The notes beneath the pieces are model-generated. The model did no database searches. It was not told where the DNA came from and saw only the letters and a list, made by a program, of their open reading frames with translations. Made by a program: the position numbers and the translations under genes. Source: an uncultured Dorea sp. (GTDB lineage Bacteria; Bacillota; Clostridia; Lachnospirales; Lachnospiraceae). Taken from it: a stretch of 40,008 nt of DNA. Position 1 is the first letter of the stretch, and each line of letters opens with the position of its first letter. Below, piece after piece: positions 14,394-21,878 of the stretch. Where the stretch lies: NCBI GenBank assembly GCA_948602995.1, contig CAPEBR010000035.1:1-40008 (forward strand), in the 5' to 3' direction.

Positions 14394-15344
14394 AATCTTC
14401 CCAACCTCCTCTACGGATATCATACATTCTTTTGCGATCTGCTCGTCTGTTGCTCCCTTGTCATGTAACCGGTCTACTCTGCGTACTAACCTTATACCGT
14501 CATGTATTCCTTCTTTCCGACCTTCTTCCCGGCCCTCTTTCCGGCCTTCCTCCCGACCTTTTTCCCAGCCCTCTTTCCGGCCTTTCTCCCGACCTTTTTC
14601 CCAGCCCTCGAAATGTCCGCGCCTTTTTGCACTGTTCATCAGTGCATTGTAATCCCTAAGAGCCTTTTCCCGTGCCTCGTATTCAATACGTTTTTTATCA
14701 TCAGCACTTAGCTTCTGTAGTGCTTCATACGCCTCACCAAAATATTCGCTCGTCCTGGCCATATTTTCAAACTCCTCTCTACTTTTTCCATTAAGAAAAC
14801 GCATCCAGCGAATGATATACTCTTCTGTCTGAGCCTCTGGCGGCAGTTTTTTTAATTCCAAAATTTGTAATTCCAGTTTATTGCTATAGAGTTTTCCCGT
14901 TTCGTCATCCCGGAAATGAAGCGTACGGAAACATCTGTCGTCTTTTGGAAAATGGATGAAATCCAAAATACTGACTTGAATACATTTTTGCAGATTTTCG
15001 TAATCTTCCCCTGACTTTAGCTGGCTGGTATACATCTTGCTAAGATAAAACAGTGCCCGTTCATCCCAAAATTCAAAGTCCTTTACCTGCATTTCCAGGT
15101 TAATTTGGATCCCATTCGGCAGGTGAACCAATACGTCAAGAACCCCCAGCTTATCATTAGCATAGTCACGGCGTAAGTGTGTAGGCAGAAGTTCTGTGTC
15201 TAGAATTTCATCCGGTGAAATTCGGAGAATGGCTGCACAAAATCCCCTTCTAACTATTGGATTTTCCATAAGCCCGCTAAAACAGACATCATTAGTCGGA
15301 TGCATAATGAAATTGTTTTGTAGTGCGTTTGTTTTTTGATTCAT
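14373..15344 (-). CDS. Rpn-type PD-(D/E)XK nuclease (recombination-promoting/transposase family)
   Basis: Protein of 323 aa in the Rpn / PD-(D/E)XK transposase-like family. It opens with a region typical of the family (FIMHPTNDVCFSGLM). The nuclease core shows Asp70 in GVLDVLVH and Glu84-x-Gln86 in INLEMQV. A helical region to about 240 contains EYIIRWMRFL and YEAREKALRDYN. A charged tandem repeat of GREEGRKE units fills 246-279, followed by a short C-terminal helix resembling a DNA-binding end. Rpn proteins are known to promote RecA-independent recombination in Escherichia coli. An AAGGAG site seven bases before the ATG fixes the start. The terminal LGTGHF comes from the palindrome shared with the convergent gene. 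It sits inside the inverted flagellin segment. Confidence 0.85.
   Translation of the reverse strand: MNQKTNALQNNFIMHPTNDVCFSGLMENPIVRRGFCAAILRISPDEILDTELLPTHLRRDYANDKLGVLDVLVHLPNGIQINLEMQVKDFEFWDERALFYLSKMYTSQLKSGEDYENLQKCIQVSILDFIHFPKDDRCFRTLHFRDDETGKLYSNKLELQILELKKLPPEAQTEEYIIRWMRFLNGKSREEFENMARTSEYFGEAYEALQKLSADDKKRIEYEAREKALRDYNALMNSAKRRGHFEGWEKGREKGRKEGWEKGREEGRKEGREEGRKEGIHDGIRLVRRVDRLHDKGATDEQIAKECMISVEEVGKILGTGHF
14508..14609. repeat. in-frame tandem repeat within the Rpn-type gene
   Basis: Repeats of 12 bases, with a higher-order 36-base period (GACCTTTTTCCCAGCCCTC occurs at 14555 and 14591), encode glycine/arginine/glutamate/lysine tetrapeptides. Changes in repeat number would keep the frame, so length variation between strains is likely. 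Confidence 0.8.
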
Positions 15345-15601
15345 AAAAAGTCTCCTTGCTTTTGTAAAGGCTACAGGTATAGATCCAGAAGACTTTTTCT
15401 ATATGTAATCATAGCATGAAATAACGTTTTAGAAAAGCCAAAACGAAAAGATTTCGTCACTCAAAAATCATACCTGTAAATTTAACTAAAAATTATCGGG
15501 TAACCCGGTGACATACCGGTTAGAATGCAAAGGATGAATATCCTTTAGAATTCTTGACAAAAGTATATCACAGAAGAAGCAGATATGCAATAAATTGTTT
15601 C
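15345..15601 (+). other. intergenic region upstream of flagellin 2 with two hairpins
   Basis: Between the Rpn-type start and the right flagellin arm there is no gene. Two adjacent stems are visible: TAACCCGG (15501-15508) with CCGGTTA (15516-15522), one bulge, and AAAGGAT (15529-15535) with ATCCTTT (15540-15546), joined by AGAATGC. A TTGACA follows at 15554-15559 without a well-spaced -10 box. The fold has a riboswitch-like look but matches no class I can name. The left flagellin arm has no counterpart. Confidence 0.35.
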
Positions 15602-15695
15602 CAAATAAGTTGTACCTTGTTGGAAATATGCCGGCATCCACAATCACACATATTTTTTATAGTCCATCGATTCTCTCAAAAAATTTAACTATGCT

Positions 15696-15711
15696 GGGAA
15701 AAGGAATTCCC
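15696..15711 (+). promoter_or_regulatory. flagellin 2 leader hairpin, CsrA-type
   Basis: GGGAA (15696-15700) and TTCCC (15707-15711) form a stem with the GGA-containing loop AAGGAA, and the ribosome site supplies another GGA. It is identical to the flagellin 1 leader hairpin. Confidence 0.5.
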
Positions 15712-15738
15712 TAATGCAAAATTCAAGGAGGAAGAACT

Positions 15739-16635
15739 ATGAGAATTCAACATAATATTACCGCATTAAATGCGCACAGAAACTTATCAAACAACAACTC
15801 TGCAGTAGGTAAGAGCTTAGAGAAGTTATCTTCTGGTTACAGAATCAACCGCGCTGGTGACGACGCTGCCGGACTTGCTATTTCCGAGAAGATGCGTGCT
15901 CAGATCACAGGTCTTGATACTGCTAAGAAGAACGCTGAAGATGGTGTTTCTCTTGTACAGACAGCAGAAGGTGCTTTAACAGAAGTTCATTCCATGCTGA
16001 ATCGTATGGTTGAGCTGGCTACACAGTCTGCAAACGGAACATATTCTACTGCAAACCGTCAGGAGATGCAGAAGGAAATTAACCGTCTGAATGCTGAAAT
16101 TGACAGAATCAGTAATACTGCAAACTTCAATGGAACTAAGTTGTTTAATCAGACAAAGCAGGAAATTGTTCTTCATGTTGGAGAGTCTCACGAGCAGGTT
16201 AATCAGCTTAAAGTAACATTTACGGCTATGAACAGCCAGAGTCTTGGAATGGTTAAAGCCGCTTCTCTTACTTCTACATCTAAAGATGATGCTGATTTCA
16301 AGAGAGAATTAGAGGGTACAGAAAGTCTTTCTAATATTAATATTACAAAGGCAGATGATGCTAGACATGCAATTTCTGTAGTTAATGGTGCGATTGACAT
16401 GATTTCATCCATGCGCTCTGACTTCGGTGCTTTACAGAACCGTTTGGATCACACAATCAACAACTTAAGTGTTCAGAATGAGAACATCACAGCTGCTGAG
16501 TCCCGTATCCGTGACGTTGATATGGCGAAAGAGATGATGGCTTACACCAAGAATAACATTCTTGTTCAGGCTTCTCAGGCTATGCTTGCTCAGGCTAACC
16601 AGGTACCGCAGGGAGTTCTTCAGTTACTTCAGTAA
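15739..16635 (+). CDS. hag: flagellin 2
   Basis: Second flagellin, 298 aa. Its N-terminal region of about 120 residues and C-terminal region of about 50 residues are almost identical to flagellin 1. The centre differs: about four residues are missing near 145-150, and substitutions run through about 145-205 with more serine and threonine (a SLTSTS stretch), which are candidate O-glycosylation positions. The sequence starts MRIQHNITALNAH and ends VPQGVLQLLQ, so both filament-packing helices are complete. AAGGAGG lies seven bases before the ATG. Transcription proceeds toward the RGTD-motif gene at 16739, separated by a strong terminator. I found no clear sigma-D promoter. Confidence 0.97.
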   Translation: MRIQHNITALNAHRNLSNNNSAVGKSLEKLSSGYRINRAGDDAAGLAISEKMRAQITGLDTAKKNAEDGVSLVQTAEGALTEVHSMLNRMVELATQSANGTYSTANRQEMQKEINRLNAEIDRISNTANFNGTKLFNQTKQEIVLHVGESHEQVNQLKVTFTAMNSQSLGMVKAASLTSTSKDDADFKRELEGTESLSNINITKADDARHAISVVNGAIDMISSMRSDFGALQNRLDHTINNLSVQNENITAAESRIRDVDMAKEMMAYTKNNILVQASQAMLAQANQVPQGVLQLLQ

Positions 16636-16654
16636 TTAATTGAATTTTCATATG

Positions 16655-16686
16655 GAAAAAGCTTCTTCCCTGGAAGAAGCTTTTTC
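16655..16686 (+). terminator. terminator after flagellin 2
   Basis: GAAAAAGCTTCTTCC (16655-16669) pairs fully with GGAAGAAGCTTTTTC (16672-16686), and the 3' arm carries a five-base T-run. It corresponds to the stem at 11220-11253, with the loop and a few stem bases changed. Confidence 0.8.
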
Positions 16687-16738
16687 ACTTATATCCGTTA
16701 AAAATCAATAGAACAAACCAAAGGAAGAGAGAATCATT

Positions 16739-18136
16739 ATGGTAATAAGTGTACCCGGAGAATTTTATATATTTGAAACCGACATTCCCCCAACTAGAGA
16801 CGAGCTAGCTATATTTTTCCAAGATTTAGGAGAAAATGACATATTAGAGGTTTATATAACGTCTCCTGATAATGAAAAGATACAGAACTATCACGTTAAT
16901 CAAGTAATGTTAAAACATAATCTTGAATTTACTGATCTAACATTAAGGCTATCTATTGATACCTTTGAAATGGCTGCCAGAACCTATCCATATAATGTCC
17001 CATTACCAGTAATAGACCAAAACGGAAACTGTGTTAATATTATAAAAAAAATCAAAACTTACTATGATCATTACTATCATTATGAAGGCGGTTTGGATCT
17101 GACTCTTCTTAATAAATATGACAGTATTGTACTGAAAGGACTGAATGAATATTCCACCGTACTTTATAAAACAGCCCTCCCACAGTGGTCCGGTTCAGAA
17201 GTAATCCTAATAGGTGAAGAATGGGCTGATTATATGGAAATGCTCCCGGTTCTTCCCAATCTCAATGTTTCTATAGCAGCCCAGACGGATGAACTGCCTG
17301 CTTCCAAGAACCGTTTAACCATCATAGAGGGCTATCAGCAGAATGAAGACCTTTCAAGGTACAAAAAGGGGATTTTATATTATGATGAGGTTATGACACT
17401 AACCTTCATGTTTTCCTATGTCATTCATCCTGGCATCAGAAACCCTGACACAAAATTTTTCCTGATAGACGGTTTCTTTAAAATTGAAGGAATCTTCGGT
17501 ATCTGGCTCAAAGTTTTCACTGCCGCCAGATATGCTGCCTCAAAAGGCTATATTCCAATATTTAAAATTGTTTCATCTGACGCAAATATTTATTCTGATT
17601 ACGAATGTGATGATATATGGAATAAGTTCTTTCTGCAGCCTTACGGCATATATAATATACAGGTAAAAAACTATATTCAAGAGCGTGCTGCACGTTTCCT
17701 TCCATATCCTGAACGTACTCTCGGAGTATTATTGCGTGGCACAGATTATGTAAAAACCCATTTGCCGGGCCACGCTTCCCATGCATCGCCGGAGATGGTA
17801 ATCAATAAGATTTCAGAGATTGAAAAAGAATGGGATTTTGACTATATCTATCTGTCTACAGAAGATGCTAACATTTGTCAAAAAATGAAAGAACACTATG
17901 GAGACAGGATAACCTTTACTGACCAGGAGCGGTATACTGTCAGAGAAGGGCAGTTTTTAGTAGATTTACATCAAAATAAAGAACCCGGAAAGGGGTTCAG
18001 GCTGGGCGCTGAATATTTATGTTCCATTGATTTACTCTCTAACTGCAACAATCTGATTACATCCGGCCCATGCGGTGCTTTAGGTGAGGCTGTCAGGAGA
18101 AACAATGGAAGATACAAACATGTATTTACATTTTAA
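16739..18136 (+). CDS. putative fucosyltransferase-like glycosyltransferase (RGTD motif)
   Basis: Protein of 465 aa without membrane helices. The C-terminal third has features of the GT-B fucosyltransferase superfamily (GT11/GT23-like, NodZ-like): LGVLLRGTDY at 328-337, comparable to the HxRRxD donor-binding motif; DYIYLSTED near 369-376; and a late SGPCGALGEA segment. The N-terminal part is not recognised. The same window encodes the whole GDP-L-fucose pathway, which makes fucosyl transfer attractive, but the donor cannot be proven from sequence. It lies directly downstream of flagellin 2 on the same strand, after a terminator, with an AAAGGAAGAG site before its ATG. Flagellin or its glycan is the most likely acceptor. 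An alternative is a different GT-B enzyme of the same superfamily. Confidence 0.6.
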   Translation: MVISVPGEFYIFETDIPPTRDELAIFFQDLGENDILEVYITSPDNEKIQNYHVNQVMLKHNLEFTDLTLRLSIDTFEMAARTYPYNVPLPVIDQNGNCVNIIKKIKTYYDHYYHYEGGLDLTLLNKYDSIVLKGLNEYSTVLYKTALPQWSGSEVILIGEEWADYMEMLPVLPNLNVSIAAQTDELPASKNRLTIIEGYQQNEDLSRYKKGILYYDEVMTLTFMFSYVIHPGIRNPDTKFFLIDGFFKIEGIFGIWLKVFTAARYAASKGYIPIFKIVSSDANIYSDYECDDIWNKFFLQPYGIYNIQVKNYIQERAARFLPYPERTLGVLLRGTDYVKTHLPGHASHASPEMVINKISEIEKEWDFDYIYLSTEDANICQKMKEHYGDRITFTDQERYTVREGQFLVDLHQNKEPGKGFRLGAEYLCSIDLLSNCNNLITSGPCGALGEAVRRNNGRYKHVFTF

Positions 18137-18169
18137 CATTCCAAAATATAGTACAACCCAACTTATGCA

Positions 18170-18208
18170 GAAGCCTTCGGAATGGCTTTCTTATATTCCG
18201 AAGGCTTC
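18170..18208. terminator. stem-loop between convergent genes
   Basis: GAAGCCTTCGGAAT (18170-18183) and ATTCCGAAGGCTTC (18195-18208) form a perfect 14-bp stem with an 11-base loop, in the gap between convergent genes. T-runs are weak on both sides. Confidence 0.55.
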
Positions 18209-18259
18209 CCCAAATACTGCTCTCATTTTTTAGCATCATTCTCAAAGAGGAGCATTACA

Positions 18260-18970
18260 CTATATCACATTCCCCATCATCCCCAGCCTTTCAAGCTGTT
18301 CTTCTGCCTCCTCCTTCTCCTTCATGGTAATCAATATAGAAAACCCTTCTTTTTCTGTTTCCAATGTCTTCAAATCCTTCGGAGAATACACAGGAACCCC
18401 CTGAATCCGTGTCAAATGCTTCTCCTTCTGGTTATCCAGAAACCCGGCGATTTCCCATTTTTCCCGGCGTGCATCTGTCTTCCATTCATTTTGCACCCTT
18501 TGTCCAATTCTGCCGGCGCCGAATAAATAAAGTCTCTTCTTTATTTCCTCCCGCCCCAGCTGCTGCTTAATCATCGTGGAACTTGTCTTCTGAGTATAAG
18601 GCAGATACACAATATCCGAACCCACTGCCCGCAGTTCCTGCCGCTCCCTCTCCCACTCGTCCTGATGATCATTCCCAGAAAAATATGCATCATAATGATA
18701 CAACTCCCACGCCCTCATCTTTACCGTATTCGAGAAATCAACCTTCACAACTTCGTCTACCTCTTTTATCGCCTCCACAATTGCAATCCTGTCCTCAAAT
18801 GGTATGAACGGCCTTTTCCCTTTAAAGTGCTCTACCAGTTCATCTGATAAAACACCCACAAGCAGATACTCACTTAATTCCTTTGCCCGTCGAATCAGAT
18901 TCAGATGTCCAATATGAAATAAATCGTATACTCCGGGCGCATAGCCATGCTTATATTTCTTACCAGCCAT
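18260..18970 (-). CDS. cytidylyltransferase fused to a YGAG-type Rossmann-like domain
   Basis: Nucleotidyltransferase of 236 aa. Residues 1-135 form a glycerol-3-phosphate/choline-phosphate cytidylyltransferase-type domain with HIGH at 19-22 and a KTSST motif at 126-130, matching the RTxGxSTT-type signature. It would make a CDP-activated alcohol such as CDP-glycerol; the exact substrate is not readable. Residues 145-236 are a second, Rossmann-like domain beginning LYLFGAGRIGQRV, of the type also attached to several glycosyltransferases here. The gene lies 55 bases downstream of the methyltransferase-LicD gene on the same strand. LicD-family enzymes use CDP-alcohols, so the two probably act together. 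A GAGAGG site precedes the ATG. Confidence 0.8.
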   Translation of the reverse strand: MAGKKYKHGYAPGVYDLFHIGHLNLIRRAKELSEYLLVGVLSDELVEHFKGKRPFIPFEDRIAIVEAIKEVDEVVKVDFSNTVKMRAWELYHYDAYFSGNDHQDEWERERQELRAVGSDIVYLPYTQKTSSTMIKQQLGREEIKKRLYLFGAGRIGQRVQNEWKTDARREKWEIAGFLDNQKEKHLTRIQGVPVYSPKDLKTLETEKEGFSILITMKEKEEAEEQLERLGMMGNVI

Positions 18971-19025
18971 AATGATAACCTCTCTGTAATTATTTTTTCT
19001 TCACAACTTCTTTCGCGGCAGCTTT

Positions 19026-21839
19026 CTATGATTTATCCTCTGATTTGAGAATCCACTCCATATGCTGTATATATACATGATAGTCATGGATCCCCATCTG
19101 ATCCAGCTGCTTCTGAATCTCCTTATAATAAAAACTGCAGATAATCAGTCTTCTTCTCTTCTCAGGCACCTTCAGAATCTCTTTCGGGGATTTAATGGGA
19201 ATTCCCATCCGCTGACGCTCCCACTTATTCTCATCATTATCCACGAGAAAATCAGGTCTGTATCTGTTTCCCCATTTTTTCATATAGTCCTCAAACATCA
19301 TTCCCGCGCCGAACAGGATAATTTTCTTTCCGTCTATATCCTCAAACATCCCTGTTAGCATCCTCTGGTATTCCTCATATGGTTTCTCCGGGTCGAAGAT
19401 TCCCGTATGCTTCGGTTTCCGCTCTTCAGCGGGCGGATACTTCATATAGTCCTTTCCAAGGGACATAAACAGGTAGTTCTCATATCCTGACGGAACAGGA
19501 AGCATACGGCCTTCAAACTCCAGATATACCGTTTCCTTAAAGTCCTCCCCATTTAGCCTTTTGTGTTTATAATATCCGGTAAAAAATGCCGCATCCTCAG
19601 ATGGCTTGTCCGTATACAGCCTCATAGCCTTATCCAGCATTTTGCATAAGCGAGAATGGGTATAAAGATGCGAAAGCAGTCTGTAGAATTTCCATGCCGC
19701 TGTACCCATGTCATTGTATCTTTTGTAATCCTTTCCATAAATCTCTGCCAGAAGCAGACGGTGGCAGCGCCGGATTTTCTTTTCCTTTTTAATAAACAGT
19801 TTTTCATCCATGGTACATACATCAAGAGGCAGAACATCTACCCAGATTCCCAGATTACCCTTATGGGTCAGCTCTCTTGCTTCAATTCCTGTTGTCTGTT
19901 TATTCCGTATCCGTGCATAGCCGCCCCAGAAAATATCTGTCTCTGTCCCCGGCGTATGAATAGACAGTGGTTCCTCAAGTTCCTCCCTGGCACACCTTAT
20001 AAATTTGTCATAATCTGCTCTTGGCATTGCGATATCCAGATCATCATCCCAGGGGACAAAGCCTTTATGCCGCACTGCTCCCAAAAGACTTCCATGCACC
20101 AAAAACCATGTAAGCTGATGTTTCTTGCAGATACGGCTAATTTCATCTAATATGAAAAGCTCTACTTTCCATATTTTCTTCATCTTATCTGATATTTTGT
20201 AGTCCGCAATTGTCTCTTCCTCTGATGACAGACGCTTTATATTTTTCTGGATACGATTACGGTCTACTGCTGCCCATTGATAAAATTTCTGATATTTTCT
20301 GTGATTGCGTACCTCATCGAGGAAACGGCACTCCTCCTTCAAAAATACATCCCATGTATCAGTCATGCCGTATTTCTCTATCAGCTTTTGCCTTGGATAA
20401 TACTGCTCTGCATTAGGAGTAAACGCATAAATATAATGAATCGCCCTAAACAACACATATTTTGCCGGATAATTCTCCTTTACAAATTCCTGATCAAAAT
20501 AGAGAAACTCTCCGGTATCCGGATTGTAAAAGCAATTCAGAGGAATCAGCTCCATATAGGCCTTCCTTAAAACCGGCTCCCCACCCCAGACTTCCTCTTC
20601 ATCAGTTACAATTTCCGAAGACTTTAAAATATTTTCATAGATCCGGTCAACCAGCGACAGAAATTTACCCAGGTCCTTTCTGATAATCACTTTTATATAA
20701 TTTGACAAAGTAGGCCATGAGATATAAGGGAGCTCAAGGCCTCCGTCCGGCAGCATCGCATGCTCCACTACCGGAATCTGATGTGCCTTTAAATCCTGTA
20801 TATTCTCGTACAGCAGTCTGGCATTTTCCTTTCCTTCCAGGTAAAGAGGCCGTTTTCTTACTAGTCCGTCTCTCCAGATAGATGTAGCATATCCCCTCTC
20901 CCTCCCCCGGTCTGTGGAAACTGCCGCATAAATCACCTTTGCCTCTGCTGCCTTCCCACATTCCACAAGAAAAGAATTTGCAAAAAATGGGAATACCCCA
21001 TTCTCTACCACATCATGATACAGATCCTGCTCTACTGCAACCAAAGAATTATGATTCAGATAATAGGGAATCAACCTCTCACGCAGATTCGGCTCCGGCA
21101 GATAATGATCTGAGTAAATCAGCTGCGGAAGCTTATAATCAGGAAGCGGATAATAAAACTCCATCCGTTCATAGCCTGCCTGCTCTACAATATCCTTAAT
21201 CTCCTCCCGGCTGAATGAATAGCCCCGCGTGCCGTAAGGGTAATGCCCGATTCCCTCAAAAGCCGGTCTGCCATGGGACTCCTGTGCCCCGCAGAAATAC
21301 TTTAGTCCCATACGATTATCTACAGCCAGAAGTACCACGCCATTTTCCTTTAAAAGGCCTGAAACCTTTTTTAAATACGCAGAATACTCCTTTCTGTCGG
21401 AAGAACCGCCGCAGACACGTTCTAGAATACCAGTAAGTATAATATAGTCAAATTTCTTTCCAAATGAAATTTCGCTCCATTCACCGGCAAAAACCTCAAG
21501 ATTATCCTTTGAATCCCAACGTTTTACAATCGCTGACGCACGGTAAGCAGCACGCTCTGTAACTGTTACATTGCCGCATCTGTCACATAAAAGGCCTGTT
21601 AATCCGCCGAATCCTGCTCCAATCTCCAGAACCTCCGCATTTTCCCCAAACGGATACCAGCTGAAAAGACCTGTCCGCAGACTGGACAGCTGATACCAGG
21701 CCTGGAAATCCGGCTCGTCTGCAATCTCTTCATCATAATAACATTTTGCTTCTGCTTCAAGATAATCCATCACCAGACGGTCTGTCTTTGTCGGCTGGTA
21801 TGTATTTAACTGCTTCTCATCAACATGTAATACTGCCAT
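19026..21839 (-). CDS. methyltransferase-LicD phosphotransferase fusion with YGAG-type C-terminal domain
   Basis: Large multidomain enzyme of 937 aa. Residues about 60-230 are a class I SAM-dependent methyltransferase (VLEIGAGFGGLTGLL at 70-84, then DYIILTGILE). Residues about 240-540 are unassigned. Residues about 560-800 are a LicD-family domain with the hallmark HGSLLGAVRHKG and the acidic WDDDLDIAM at 597-605. Residues about 838-935 are a Rossmann-like domain starting KIILFGAG. LicD proteins transfer phosphocholine or related phospho-alcohols from CDP donors to glycans. A cytidylyltransferase lies just downstream, suggesting local donor supply. The methyltransferase part may methylate a sugar or the transferred group. 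An AGGGA site precedes the ATG. Whether the acceptor is flagellin or an envelope glycan is unknown. Confidence 0.8.
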   Translation of the reverse strand: MAVLHVDEKQLNTYQPTKTDRLVMDYLEAEAKCYYDEEIADEPDFQAWYQLSSLRTGLFSWYPFGENAEVLEIGAGFGGLTGLLCDRCGNVTVTERAAYRASAIVKRWDSKDNLEVFAGEWSEISFGKKFDYIILTGILERVCGGSSDRKEYSAYLKKVSGLLKENGVVLLAVDNRMGLKYFCGAQESHGRPAFEGIGHYPYGTRGYSFSREEIKDIVEQAGYERMEFYYPLPDYKLPQLIYSDHYLPEPNLRERLIPYYLNHNSLVAVEQDLYHDVVENGVFPFFANSFLVECGKAAEAKVIYAAVSTDRGRERGYATSIWRDGLVRKRPLYLEGKENARLLYENIQDLKAHQIPVVEHAMLPDGGLELPYISWPTLSNYIKVIIRKDLGKFLSLVDRIYENILKSSEIVTDEEEVWGGEPVLRKAYMELIPLNCFYNPDTGEFLYFDQEFVKENYPAKYVLFRAIHYIYAFTPNAEQYYPRQKLIEKYGMTDTWDVFLKEECRFLDEVRNHRKYQKFYQWAAVDRNRIQKNIKRLSSEEETIADYKISDKMKKIWKVELFILDEISRICKKHQLTWFLVHGSLLGAVRHKGFVPWDDDLDIAMPRADYDKFIRCAREELEEPLSIHTPGTETDIFWGGYARIRNKQTTGIEARELTHKGNLGIWVDVLPLDVCTMDEKLFIKKEKKIRRCHRLLLAEIYGKDYKRYNDMGTAAWKFYRLLSHLYTHSRLCKMLDKAMRLYTDKPSEDAAFFTGYYKHKRLNGEDFKETVYLEFEGRMLPVPSGYENYLFMSLGKDYMKYPPAEERKPKHTGIFDPEKPYEEYQRMLTGMFEDIDGKKIILFGAGMMFEDYMKKWGNRYRPDFLVDNDENKWERQRMGIPIKSPKEILKVPEKRRRLIICSFYYKEIQKQLDQMGIHDYHVYIQHMEWILKSEDKS

Positions 21840-21878
21840 TTTAACTATCCCTGCTCTCTTTATTCATACTAGTCCTAA

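Larger units (their letters stand above)
15602..16686. repeat. right arm of the large inverted flagellin repeat
   Basis: Reverse-complement partner of 11220-12318, containing flagellin 2 with its leader and terminator. The leader block shares TTGGAAATATGCCGGCATCC, the following ACAATCACACAT and all of the ribosome-site region with flagellin 1. The spacer between arms is 12319-15601. Confidence 0.85.

Noticed and set aside
14432..14711. Overlapping rightward frames rich in proline, serine and phenylalanine
   Set aside because: They are antisense shadows of the charged repeat in the Rpn-type gene.
15490..15560. Possible cyclic-di-GMP-I riboswitch upstream of flagellin 2
   Set aside because: A GCAAAG sequence and a hairpin are present, but the conserved 3' partner segment of that class is absent, so I list it only as an unassigned structure.
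15602..15740. Sigma-D (FliA-type) promoter before flagellin
   Set aside because: I could not place a TAAA and a CCGATAT-like box at the correct spacing; CCATCGAT and GCCGGCAT are only partial matches.
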